64,000 bases of DNA from NCBI GenBank assembly GCA_019828545.1, contig JACVRA010000326.1, positions 1,988 through 65,987 of the forward strand, in the 5' to 3' direction. Below are positions 32,777-43,582 of this stretch, piece by piece (the stretch's first letter is position 1; every line of letters begins with the position of its first letter). Origin of the DNA: Paracamarosporium sp. OC-R06-R3. Its lineage: Eukaryota > Ascomycota > Dothideomycetes > Pleosporales > Didymosphaeriaceae. Below the pieces are notes generated by a model. The model ran no database searches and was not told the DNA's origin. It worked only from the letters and a program-made list of their open reading frames with translations. The translations under genes and the position numbers were made by a program.

Positions 32777-33165
32777 ATGCTGTACGAGATGATCGGCGTG
32801 GTGCGCCCCGGCCGCCTCTCCGAAGTCAAAGAGTAAGGCTCCCTCTGCCCTCGACCGCCCCTCTGACCCTCGCGCGCTGCAGAATCGCCAAAACCGCCGG
32901 CAAGATCGTCCTCGAGAAGAATGGCGTCGTCCGCGGCGTCACCAACTGGGGCACCTTCCTCCTGCCCAAGCCCGCCAAGAAGCTGCAGTCGACACACAAC
33001 GTCGGCCACCACTTCATCATGCGCTTCGACGCAAGCGCCCGCACGCAGCATTCGCTCCGCCGTACTATGAGCTTGGATCCGCGGCTGATCCGCTATTCCA
33101 TCGTCAAGATGGGCACAAAGTTTGAGGACATCAAGGACGTGCCGGGGCAGGCCAGCTTCAAATGA
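32777..33165 (+). CDS. MRP17: Mitochondrial small-subunit ribosomal protein bS6m (Mrp17-like)
   Basis: Two exons, 32777-32832 and 32883-33165, 112 residues. It begins MLYEMIGVVRPGRLSEVKEI, like bacterial S6 (YE...R.....), followed by AGKIVLEKNGVVRGVTNWG and the S6 core strand HHFIMRFDA; the end is GQASFK. The short intron (50 bases) interrupts the codon for Glu at position 19. The protein binds bS18m in the mitoribosomal platform. No clear presequence is present, which is usual for this protein in fungi. Confidence 0.88.
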
Positions 33166-33615
33166 CGATGGGGACCATGTGTACAGTAATAGAGCATGCA
33201 TTGGGCTGGCGTTATGGGTATATCATCTGTCGAATACGCTGCGCGAACGCTGCCAGGGGAGCAGGTTGAGAACTTAACCAAGTGCAGATGCTGGTCTTTG
33301 TTTTGCAGTAGTTGTGGGTTCAGACACAGGGAGACTCACAGCACAGCACGCAGATACGGTAATCTTATCTTTGTGCACTATTCAACGTTGTTTGACTCCG
33401 CATGTTTTCACATGGGATACAGGAAGGGGATTGACATTTCCGTTTGTCGTTGGCTTTGCGGTCACAATGTTTTAGTATGCTGTTCATGTGATATACCCGA
33501 GTAAGACTTGCATTCTTCTACGAACGGCACTACAAATCTCAGGTATGGCAGTGTTTTGAAACTACCGCAGGATCTGGATGAGAATCATCGGCTAAAATTT
33601 TACTGCTTGATGTGA
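33166..33615. other. Intergenic region
   Basis: No supported gene. Part of it could hold further remains of the MFS pseudogene downstream, but I cannot align any part with confidence. Confidence 0.4.
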
Positions 33616-34560
33616 CTAACATTATTGGATATTTGTTTTCGCACCGCCCTTATGACAATCTTCGGTAGTAACATAGGTCATTGGAAGTGGCCGCTCACTG
33701 CCTCAATAACTTACATGGGTATCTTTGGTACTCTTCCTGCCCTTGGTAATCCGGAGCGAGAGGCGTGATATTGGCGTTTGTCTTCCTTCCTATGACAGGA
33801 TTTGGATGGGTGCGGTATCTCTCAGTCACCTTCATCCGATCTGGCGTGCCGCAAGTGGAGGCGGGTATTTCTATGGGTGTAGCTGGGATGTTCTTGGAGA
33901 ATACCAACTTGAGGAGATCTGATGATTCATTTACCATGGTCCGAAGGCTCTACCCATACGTCTATCTGATTGCCTGTGAGAGTTTATCTCATGATATTTA
34001 GAATGAAAACAATCAACAAATATCGCGTTTCGCCGGTTGTGCAATCGTCATCCCTGATAAGTCTTTCATGCAATGTCCTTCTTTCACAGTGTACATGATG
34101 TTTAGATTCAGCAGTGACACAATCGTATACCACATGCACACCCTATGTACACACGTCTCACTGTGCCAACAAGTAGTAAATGCCACCATACGAACTGATG
34201 TTCAATCTTCCACTGCCGCACGCCTGGTTCCGGTTGCCGCCACGGCCGCTGGACATACATATTCTTCCGTCTGTCTTTCTCGCTACTCTGCCTCTAGATG
34301 TAGATGCCCTTGCCGAGATCCCTGGCCTCACTTCTGAGATCATAACAGCGACCGGGGAGGCTTTCGCACAAAGTTATGTGGTGGGATTGCACATAATGGT
34401 AATAGGCTTGCTTAGTTATTATCTATGTGCTGTTATCGTATGCCTACTATATAACGACATCAGCCATCAGATGAATAATAAGATGGAGATATTTCTAGAA
34501 GATGGTATCATTGAGGGATGGCAGTGGAGCAGAGAGATCTCAGGATACAGAACATATCAC
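33616..34560 (+). pseudogene. Broken MFS efflux pump of the TRI12 (siderophore/trichothecene pump) type
   Basis: Three blocks of one transporter lie in order but in different frames. Block 1 (about 33616-33756) reads LMTIFGSNIGHWKWPLTASI and ends GNPERE before a stop. Block 2 (about 33757-33880) continues ILAFVFLPMTGFGW and GVPQVEAGISMGVAGM. Block 3 starts near 34190 with DVQSSTAARLVPVAATAAG, changes frame near 34265-34290, then reads LATLPLDVDALAEIPGLTSE, a last membrane helix and NDISHQMNNKMEIFLEDG, the usual C-terminal end of TRI12-type pumps. At least two frameshifts and an internal loss are needed, and no N-terminal half is recognisable. The gene is dead; its former substrate is unknown. 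Confidence 0.7.
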
Positions 34561-36176
34561 AGTGTTGCGTTGAGTACCAAAACACAACATAGCCACTTGT
34601 ATAAGCAGGATCAAAACCTTATGCTCTCTTTGTTAATATATGCTAACATGCACGGCCATTTAAATTGCTAAGCGGAAGGATGCATAGCTATGATGATGGG
34701 CTCGTTAACTTTGTGTTATGTTACATGGGCTCAAATGGTGTATCATAGAGATCGCGGGACATCTTGGAGGCATATTGCACGGCAATACCGTCATTGAGGA
34801 GGAATCGAGACCGTAGTTCATCATAAGTTGTCAGTTTGATGACAAAATTAAACAGGTATTTCCTCTATGAAAAGTGCTCACATACTCTTAGCTAGCATCT
34901 AGAGAAGTACGTTCGTTTTCTGCCCATGCACACCTTGTGGTCACTGCGCAGTCTCGTCCTCTGAGGCTGGACAAGTATGCATGCACAGTCGATGCATAAT
35001 GCGAGAAATATTAGGAAATGCTCGAACCCGAGATCGAACCGAAAGAAGCAATAAATGAGTAAATATTCAATAGAGTCGGACGGACGCGGAGAAATTCATC
35101 TCGCTGGGGCCAATAACGCAACACAACAAGATGGTAAGGCTACTAGAGTTCGCGCCCGTCCTAATGTGTCTTAGTGGTGGTCTTACATACGACGCGCTAA
35201 CGGTAAGCGCTCTAATGTTATTCAGCTCAATCAACGTACAGCGCAATCGTCAGGCTCAATCTACATTGTCTCTGATATTTGCTTCATGGACCATAAGAGA
35301 CATCCGCTTCAAGCGGTCTGTAATAGCAGTTTGAGAGTTTTCGCATACGATCATGATCTATGAACATCCTAGCGTAATTAGCCATCTACGCTTCAAGGAT
35401 ATGCGAATGAGCCGTGCGAGAAAATACCAAGCTTTGAGATAATCTTTTGACCCGAGGTCTAGGTTTCGCTAATGTTGCGCATAGCCAATTAGAAGCAAGC
35501 TTCAGCCGGTTAGAACTTTTAGCATTGGGCGGTTGGGGGCTGAAACACTAATACGTTATGCCATGAACAGCCCAAGGTCCCGAAGCGGCCAGCGTCCGTT
35601 AACAAATCGACCCCTTCGCGGTAAGGACGCAAGGACTTTGGCCGCAAGGTACATATGCAGGTGCCAACGGCTGCGCACTACTGCAGACATATATAACGTC
35701 TGTTAAATAGTGCATGTGTATGTATCTTGTGCATTGGAGTCTCCCTATGTAGAAGGCTCGATCTCTTGTACAATGTAGCTGGAGCCGAAGAAATTGCAAA
35801 CGGACCAAGTGTTTCCGTGAAGAGCTGAATAATCTACCAGGCGAACAGTGGAAGCAATTGACTGGCGGTTGTCGCAGACTGAGGCAAGCGACGGATTTCC
35901 GCCCTGTTACGCCCCGTCACGCTACACAGTCAGCACAGCCCCAAGATCCCTGCTCCTCTCAGGTCCCAAGAAACCAATACCTCGTGCGCCGCCGCTGGTA
36001 AATTCTCCTCTTTTCGAGTGCTTTCGTGCGACTCCTGTACACATTGTCGGTATGCCGTACTAGACAAGAACTTTCTAGTCAAGAATCCAACAGAAGGGGC
36101 TACTTTCGCTCTTGAGGTCTTTCATTTTCCTTTGCACTTTTTCCACGCACGCGTCGTTACCAAACCCAACCTCGAA
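34561..36176. other. Long gene-poor region
   Basis: No protein supported on either strand; the open frames are short and lack motifs. A tRNA-like GGTTCGA string on the minus strand near 35020-35045 does not fold into a tRNA. It includes the 5' leader of the downstream membrane-protein gene. Confidence 0.45.
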
Positions 36177-37356
36177 ATGGCGGACGAAGATCCCAGCTCG
36201 ACGGCACCGGAGACGTCGATGATCACGGAACCGGCGTCGATAGAAAGCTATAACCGCGGACCGATAACAAAGTACTGGGAGCCGCCATCATCATGCGCAT
36301 CGACGTTATCGTTCGACAACAATGTGTACTATGGCTGGGGTGCCGCAGGTATCATAGACACGGCGTGCTACCCTATGGGAACAATGAAGTATCAAGAGAT
36401 AGCACCCTCGACCGCATGGGATTTATATTATTGTAAGTCCTTCAACTTGAGGGCGAGGATTTGCAGGGCAGGATAACTAATGCACGTTGGACATAGACAG
36501 CCCAGCAGTTTGTCCAGGAGGTTGGGACACAGTGACCAAGTTCACTTCAGGTGTACCACATGGCAACTTACTGACTTCGATATCGTTGGGAGGTGATACA
36601 ACAGCCGTTCTCTGCTGTCCCTCGTGAGTGCTGACACTAATTCCATGAACTGATCTGGATGAGCACTGACACTGCTTAGCGATTACGTGTATTACACCAA
36701 TGGACATGTATGTACCTCGTCGATAAAGAAGGATCAGAGCCTGAACTATGTCGTTCCTTCGACAGACATAGGAGGCACGCTGCATATTGGTTCTGTGACA
36801 CCCAGTAAGATTATTCTAGCTCGTAGTCGAAGGAAAATGGATGCTGACCTATGATTCTATAGCCATATACCCGAGCCCGTCCCATGCATTCGCAAATGGT
36901 GTCATTGCAATGTGGCAGAGCTCCGACGTCTCTATACTCAAATCAGCAACTACGAACCCTAACCCCACAACGGCATCAACAACGAACCCTTCAGGACCCA
37001 CGTCAACTGGATCCACCAACACGGCAGGACCATCCAGCGAAACTTCCACTTCCACGTCCACGAACAGCGTCCAGCCAGCCGCAAACCCAGAAGGTTTTCC
37101 CACCGGGGCCAAGATTGGTATCGGCGTTGGCATCCCCCTGGCAGTCCTCCTCGGCCTGGCATTTGGATTCTTCCTATTCCGAAGAAGAAGGTCGGGTGGC
37201 ACAGGGCCACCTCCTGGGTACGACGAAGCTGGCATGGTGAAATATGCGCACGTTGATCCCGTCCACGAGGCGCATTCTGAGCCACCGGAGATTGGAGGGA
37301 ATGATACTGGCAAGTTTGCGGCTGCACAGGAGCATCAGCGACATGAGCTGCAATGA
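36177..37356 (+). CDS. Single-pass membrane protein with Cys-containing ectodomain and Ser/Thr-rich stalk (fungal Mid2-like type)
   Basis: Four exons, 36177-36432, 36497-36623, 36680-36804 and 36863-37356, 333 residues, all GT...AG. The order is: acidic N-terminus (MADEDPSSTAPETSMITEPA); a domain with spaced cysteines, including VCPGGWDTVTKFTSG and TAVLCCPSDYVYY; a Ser/Thr/Pro/Asn-rich stalk (about residues 185-245), likely O-glycosylated; one membrane helix at about 253-275 (IGIGVGIPLAVLLGLAFGFF); a stop-transfer RRRR; and a short cytoplasmic tail with PPPGYDEAGM. This layout is common in filamentous fungi and resembles wall-stress sensors, but no function is proven. No N-terminal signal peptide is visible, so either the helix serves as signal anchor or a leader exon is missed. 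Confidence 0.75.
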
Positions 37357-39220
37357 GTGGATGCGGAATAGGAGAAACTTGCCTGGTTGTCTAGCGCTTC
37401 TATACCCTTGTTTAATTTAGTACTTTTTTAACTTCACTGTGGGGGCGAGAAGAGCGTGGAAAAGACTGGATGGAGGAGGGAAAGTATATGAGTCGGATGA
37501 AGGAGCGCAGTTCCTGAAGGAAGGTTTGTATAGTACCAGCATGTAATACTGAATGGCCTGCTGTTGCGGCAAGTGTAAAGGCAACGTTGTCATAGTGCGA
37601 GGCTAAGAAACGATTATAGATGCGCTTTATTGTTTACACCACTGGGCCAAAGTCATCAAGATGCACAAGGCATGCTCCGGTAGATATACCCTGGCAACGT
37701 TCAGGGCCAACTCCTGGCTGGCCCACCAGGTAGGTTCAGCATGCTCGGCAGGTACCCAACTTGTGGCACTATAGTCAACGCTCGATGCCAAGGGTGAAAG
37801 ACCCGAGGGTTCGGATTTGCATCCCCATCCACGGACCGCACCCCATACGCTTGCCACGTTACTTCCCGGCCGCGCATGCACAGTCCAAGAGGGCACCCGC
37901 GCTCGCTCGCTCGCTCGCGGTAAGGGTCCAAGCGGCTCTACAAGCGGGAGTTGGGGTAGATGAAGGTAGAAGACGGATGAGGGGTGCCCGAAATAGGCGC
38001 CGGGTGGGTCTACCTTGGGCTGAGTGCAGCGCACATCACGCACCAAGGTGGATCCCGCTGGGCAGCGACGGAGCCTCATCCCGTGCTTTTGGAACCCAAT
38101 CGTGGTTCGGGCAGCGAGGGTAAATGGTCCAGAAGTGGGGAGGTTAGAAAAATCAGAGGTGAGTCAGACAGACAGGCGTGGTTGGGGCGACGAGGCCAGT
38201 GGTAGGGGGGCGGGGCCAAGGTCGGAGGCTGGAAACAACAGCTGGAAAGGTGGGTTTGCACGGAGAGGGTCAAGAAGGACTTGGTCACTCGAGAGAAGAA
38301 GCGTTCGAGGACCCACCTGTTCGTGACATGGAGGGCGGGGCTGGGCGGTTCAGCCCTACACGGTGTATCCAAGGCCACGTGACGGCGGCGGCCCCTGGTG
38401 TACAGGAGGAAGCGGATCTGGGGGAGGTTTGTTGGGGAAGTGCAAAACACGGTACAGAGGATTAGTGGTTTCAGTGACGCATGGAGAGAGCGGAGAGGTG
38501 CAGGGTGCGAGTGCACGGCATGCAGGCTTGGAGGTGAAGGGCACGGCGACTAGCCATGACTGAGCGAGCACCCGGCGCCGATAACGTGTTCGCAGGTTAC
38601 ACGGGATACAGGTGTCTATATATCGTTGGCCTGCTCGTAAGCCGGGCAGCGAAAATAACACGGCGGGCTGCTAAGGCTCGCTGCCGCCGCCCGAGAGGCG
38701 GTGAGGTGGCGGCGTGCCCAATGGCCGGCGCAGGCCAATATTACCCACAGGGAGTCGCACGACGCTCAAGTGCCGCTGCTCACCCCCCATGCATGGCCGA
38801 GTCCTGCCTCTGGTGGTGCCCAACAGCTAGATTCATGCGCACCCCGGCCGCTCAGCCCAATGCCTCGTCCGTTCTGAAAAATTCCGTACCCTCGCCCGTG
38901 CTCTGTCGCACTCCGGCGTCGTCATTCCTGCCTCCGTCTCCTCTCTCCCTCCTCTCCTCTCCCTCTCCCTCTCCCCTCGCACCCATTCCCTCGCACCCGC
39001 CCGCCCCAGCGTCCACCGCCGCCCGCCTTGTCTGCTATGAGTCCGCCCCGCGTCCCCTTCTCTCTTCTCTTCTCTCCGCCCGCGCGCCCCCGTGAGTGAT
39101 CGCCCGCGCCCCGGGCCACATTTTACCCGCAATCGATACCCGCCCGTCCCAGCCTTGGGCGCCCACCCGCCTCATATACCGCCGCCGCCTGCACCACCGC
39201 CCGCGACTCATCCCGTCGCC
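37357..39220. other. Long GC-rich intergenic region and promoter
   Basis: No family-like protein. It holds a (GCTC)n run near 37899-37917 and a strong pyrimidine tract at about 38925-38990 (CCT/CTC repeats), of the sort found just upstream of transcription starts in filamentous fungi. It precedes the gene at 39221. Confidence 0.5.
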
Positions 39221-41512
39221 ATGGCCGCCTCGACCAGCGAGCGCGACCTCAACCCCACCGTCGAGGACTACGACTCGGACCAGAGCGAGGACCCCGTCCT
39301 CGAGTCGTTCCGGCGCTCGCCTGCCGCCAATGTCGCCGCAAAACGCTCCCAGCCCTCTGACTTGGGGACAGACCAGCCCCTCGCAGACAAGGACAAGGTG
39401 GTTCACATCGACCTCCAGAGCGACTCTGGGTATTCCAGCCACACCGCGGGGACCATGAGCAGCGCTGATTCGGTCCCAAGTGCGAAGATGTCGCAAACCT
39501 CCACGGCTCCCTCGAGCGCTGCCTCCGTCCCTCCCCCCGGCCCTGCCGCCGCCAAGCGCCGCCCGACCGTTGTCGAGGACCGCAGGAAGCCCGCCGAGAG
39601 CCCCCGCAGGCCCTTGCAGCGCAACAACTCGATGGCCTCCAAACGCCCGCCTGCCACCCGGAGACCCACCCTCACCCAGTCGCAGACGGACGAGTGCAGA
39701 GACCCCAATTGCAAGACGTGCGGCCCCAATGCCCCTCCCTCTCGACGAGGCAGGCGCGAGTCCATGGCCCTCGACTCTGCCCTCGACATCTCATACCCCC
39801 CTTTTGATGTCCGCTCCCAGCGCTCGGATCCTGCTCCGACCTACACCTCTCCGCCCTCTCCGACTTATCGCCGCCAGCCTGCTCCGTACATGCAGGGTTC
39901 GGCCATGATCCAGCCCGCTCAGACGCGCCCGCGCGCCTCGTCGACTGCTCGCCGTCCCATCAGCTACCATGGAGACCCTGGCTCAAACTACTATGTGCCG
40001 GGTATGCCCGCACCATACCCCAGCCCGCCTCAAGAATACGGCCCTCCACCCTCCATGTCCGCTCACTACTCGATGCCACAACACCAACAACGCCCTCAGA
40101 TGGCGTCTTTCATGATGGGTGCTACACCGCCCTCTCAATACTACCAGGGCGGTCATCCCATGTCTCAGCACATGCCTCAGACATCACCGCCCTACGAGCA
40201 CCAAAGGCCTCCGCTTTCGGCTCGCACTGCTTCCAGCTTCCAGACACGCAGGCCCGCGTCTGGATTTGGACCGGCCCTGGTCACCTACGAAAACAAGGCC
40301 GAGCCGCCTATGCCATCCGCCCGCTACGGCAATGCTCCCCAGAGTGCCAGGCAGGAGCGCTTTCCTTTGAAGGCACTCACGCAGACGGCGCACCACGATT
40401 CGGAGAGCTCCGATGAGTACGAATCGTCTTCTGAGGACGAGGTACCCATCGCGCCTCCGCCAAAGCAACTCATGGCACCACCCAAGATGAAGAGCAGACC
40501 GAAGAAGGAACAGAGGCCTGTCCTCCGTCACGCCAATACCACACAGGTCACACAAGTCTACAACAACCGCCCCGAACGCCGCCAGTCCGTGACTCAATCA
40601 CAGATGTTGCCAGAGCGTCCTCGGGAGAAAGACCACAGAGCATCCCGTGTCAGCACCGCACCACCTTCACGGTCCATGTCGGTCAGCCGCCCCGGCCCTC
40701 CCAAGCGTGTGACCCAGTCGGCCTACGAAACGCCTCGTGCCAGAGTCGTAGTAGAGAACCCCAGGACCAGCCGTCGTCAGTCCTACCAGGCCTACGACCG
40801 AGCCTATGCCCAGGAGTATGAAGACGACTATGACTCTGAGCAAGAAGAACGTCGTCGGCGTCGACGCTCAAGGATTTATCGCGATGAAGAGGACGACGCC
40901 ATCCTCGTCACCGAACGCCCACCCCGCCGACGAACAGATGCTTCTATCAAGCGCGACGAGTACATGATCGGAAAAGAGACGGCTAGGGTAATGGACGATG
41001 TCGAAGCGTACCAGCAACGCACCCGCGGGAACTTCGAGCCTTTGAGCGAGCAGGTCCACAAGGTTGCCAAACAGCGCGCCTCAGGCATACCTTCGGACCC
41101 TGACCGCAAAACTCGCATCAGCCAGTCAGCTCGTACGACGGTTACTAACGGCAACACCAACGGTGAGATCCGCCTACGTGTCGATGCCTCTGCCCCTTTG
41201 AGTCTCTCTTTCAACGGTGACATGGAAGGGCGTACCCTCCAAATCAACCCTGCGGAAGACGGCATGGCCGATATTGTCATCGGTGGCCAACGTGGGGAAG
41301 ATGATGTCTACCGTAGCGAGAGAGGCAGTGTTAGGGGCAGCAGAAATCCCATGATCGCAGGTTCAGCCAGGCGTGAAGCCGAAGAAATTTCAGTCAAGAG
41401 CGGACGCAGCAGCCAGGGCCGCCGAGAACGAGAGATTGAAAGCCGTCGAGACCGTGAGCGCGATCGGGACGCAGAACGACGACCACTTAGGCGCCAAACC
41501 AGATATTACTAG
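39221..41512 (+). CDS. Large disordered Pro/Ser/Arg-rich protein, function unknown
   Basis: Intronless, 763 residues from the first ATG (39221, MAASTSERDLNPTVEDYDSD); the frame is open upstream only from a GTG at 39092. Most of it is low-complexity: Ser/Pro-rich N-terminus, a small Cys cluster near residue 158 (CRDPNCKTCG), a Pro/Gln/Tyr/Met-rich middle, an acidic patch (SSDEYESSSEDEVP), and a charged Glu/Arg segment (EEDDAILVTERPPRRR). The one part that looks folded is near 580-690: DEYMIGKETARVMDDVEAYQ followed by GEIRLRVDASAPLSLSFNGD and LQINPAEDGMADIVIG. The tail is made of RE/RD repeats. I do not recognise the family; the ordered segment suggests a conserved fungal protein rather than chance. 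Confidence 0.75.
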   Translation: MAASTSERDLNPTVEDYDSDQSEDPVLESFRRSPAANVAAKRSQPSDLGTDQPLADKDKVVHIDLQSDSGYSSHTAGTMSSADSVPSAKMSQTSTAPSSAASVPPPGPAAAKRRPTVVEDRRKPAESPRRPLQRNNSMASKRPPATRRPTLTQSQTDECRDPNCKTCGPNAPPSRRGRRESMALDSALDISYPPFDVRSQRSDPAPTYTSPPSPTYRRQPAPYMQGSAMIQPAQTRPRASSTARRPISYHGDPGSNYYVPGMPAPYPSPPQEYGPPPSMSAHYSMPQHQQRPQMASFMMGATPPSQYYQGGHPMSQHMPQTSPPYEHQRPPLSARTASSFQTRRPASGFGPALVTYENKAEPPMPSARYGNAPQSARQERFPLKALTQTAHHDSESSDEYESSSEDEVPIAPPPKQLMAPPKMKSRPKKEQRPVLRHANTTQVTQVYNNRPERRQSVTQSQMLPERPREKDHRASRVSTAPPSRSMSVSRPGPPKRVTQSAYETPRARVVVENPRTSRRQSYQAYDRAYAQEYEDDYDSEQEERRRRRRSRIYRDEEDDAILVTERPPRRRTDASIKRDEYMIGKETARVMDDVEAYQQRTRGNFEPLSEQVHKVAKQRASGIPSDPDRKTRISQSARTTVTNGNTNGEIRLRVDASAPLSLSFNGDMEGRTLQINPAEDGMADIVIGGQRGEDDVYRSERGSVRGSRNPMIAGSARREAEEISVKSGRSSQGRREREIESRRDRERDRDAERRPLRRQTRYY

Positions 41513-43582
41513 ACTGTCGGTCAAAAAGGTTGCACCCATCGCAAGACTTCAGCGCAACTATCTTCGGCTTGCAGTTGTTGCTTTTCAGTTATTTCTCAGT
41601 CCTCGCATACTCGCTTGTTGCCTTGCGACTTTTTACCAGGCGGTCCGGAATGAAACCAAAAGCTTTTTCTTCTCAAAAGTAGGGCGTCATTCCTTTCCAC
41701 GCCTTGAAAAGTTCACAGGGCGATTTTATTGTTTCCCCGCACGATTCCCCCTTTCCGCGACAGTGCAGGTCACATATAGTATTGTTTGCTAGACACGGAC
41801 GCTCACGCGCAACGCATCTGTTTTGCATGCGTGGGGCTTCCTAAGCTCACGATGGAACGAGACTGTACGATCGGTTACGAACTTCGCTTTTCCATACTGT
41901 ATGCGATTCGATTTGTCTTTTATGTGGAGCTTTTGAGCGAGCGAGCGAGCCGAGCAACATCCTTGTTTTCGCCTTGTCCATTCATCATCGGCGATACGTC
42001 TCTTCTTCTCAAATATCTATTTTTCTTCTTCGTTTCGTGGATACCTGCTCCTCATGGAAGGCATTGTAGCGCGAGCTTGATGGATTTGAATACCCCCTTT
42101 TTCCCTATTTCAATTTTACGCAGTGGTGCATGGATCTCATCGACTTGTACCTGATGAGAGGATGAAGCACGAGAGCTAATAATAGCTACGATGTTACGAG
42201 GAAAAGCCAAACGGCGAGGCTGTTAAGCCGTGGAGAGCTGCACAAAAGGTTGGACTGCTATGTAGAAGCGAAAATTGTCAGATAGGACGGATATGCGATC
42301 TTGATCTACGAGAAATATATCACGGTTCCTTTCTCAAGTTCGACACATTTGACGTCTCCTTTGGTGATTTCAGTGCAAGTTTCATTTTCGCACTACTGGT
42401 ATAGCTATAGCATTCCCTCTCACGCCCAGCATACAATACCTTCCACACACACACACCACTATGCTTCAGCAACGCATTCGCATGCTCACGCTACAAACCC
42501 TCCACCTACCCTTCTAGAACATCTCCACCTCATCCGCCCCCCACAGAGACCCTCTTTTCTCATCGCGATCTTCGCCACGAAAGCAGCCTCACCCATGTCT
42601 CACCACGCCATCCTTTCTTCGACGGCCCCGCCCGCCACCCCCTCACCTCGCCGTGGCCTTTCCCTCCCGCCCAGATCGCAAACACAACCTCCCGCGTATC
42701 TGCTCGCCCACTACATCCCAATAACTCTGAAACACCACGTCTACATCACGTGATCGCTAGCCCCGAAGGGGCCATGTTAAACGAATGAGGCGAGCACTTC
42801 GCCTCCGTCTCACTTCATCTCGCCGTTCGGTCGGTCGGCGAACATGACAGAGACGAACTCTGCTGTACTGTGCTGTACTGTGATGTGCTGTGCTGTGCTG
42901 GCCGGCCAGCTAGCAGTCTGGCTTGTTGGCCGCATGTCGTGCAATGTCTGACGTGCATCAACCGGCAACGGATTTCAAAGCCAGCCATCCGTCCGTCGAT
43001 CGAAGTCGCCCCAATATCAGAGTCACGTTGTTCACCGGTCTCAATGTCTTGGCGTGCCCTATTACCAAGTATATCGCGCCGTGGCCGCCATGTAATGAAA
43101 CCGTAACTTATGCGTGGTGTGTAAACTATTGAGGGGTAGCAGATGAGTGGCGAACAGCGCCTTCCAGGCTTACGGCTAAGGCAAGGCAATCAAGTTAGCG
43201 TAGGCAGCAGACAGCCATCTGCAAGAAGCCATGTAGGTTCATGCAGAGCATCGTACGGGCTGCGTTAGAGCTGGAGCCGACATCACGCGGGCGGAACCGG
43301 GAAAGGAGTTGAAGCTTGCACCTAGCCGCGCATCTCCATATCCAGAACTGTGTTTCTCATTGTTATGTCAAGTATGCTTTTAGTTCCTTGTTTCGCTATG
43401 CAATCTCAACGAAAGACCTAGGCAAAAGAATCACCAAGCCATAGGAGCAGAATCCCGCCATTGAACGTTTTCATAGGCCCCTCTTCGTAACAGGGTGCAA
43501 CGCGTGCCACCCTACATGCATGCGTCTCCTGTCAGTTAACCCACACCTTACGCAATGAACTGATAACGACATGCGGGCACAT
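41513..43582. other. Intergenic region with short simple repeats
   Basis: No supported gene. Simple repeats: (GAGC)n near 41936-41950, (AC)n near 42440-42455 and a CTGTACTGTG/CTGTG tandem at about 42861-42900. The first few hundred bases are probably 3' UTR of the upstream gene. Confidence 0.5.

Noticed and set aside
35020..35045. tRNA-like GGTTCGA string on the minus strand
   Set aside because: No matching T-stem, anticodon arm or acceptor stem can be drawn around it.
39092..39220. Upstream extension of the disordered protein
   Set aside because: It begins with GTG and is Pro/His-rich translation of the leader; the first ATG is at 39221.
41786..42154. Open frame with hydrophobic segments
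   Set aside because: Lies in the 3' region of the upstream gene, unusual composition, no family features.
42301..42753. Plus-strand open frame of 150 codons
   Set aside because: His/Thr/Pro-rich low-complexity translation arising from CA repeats; no motif and no splice or promoter signs.
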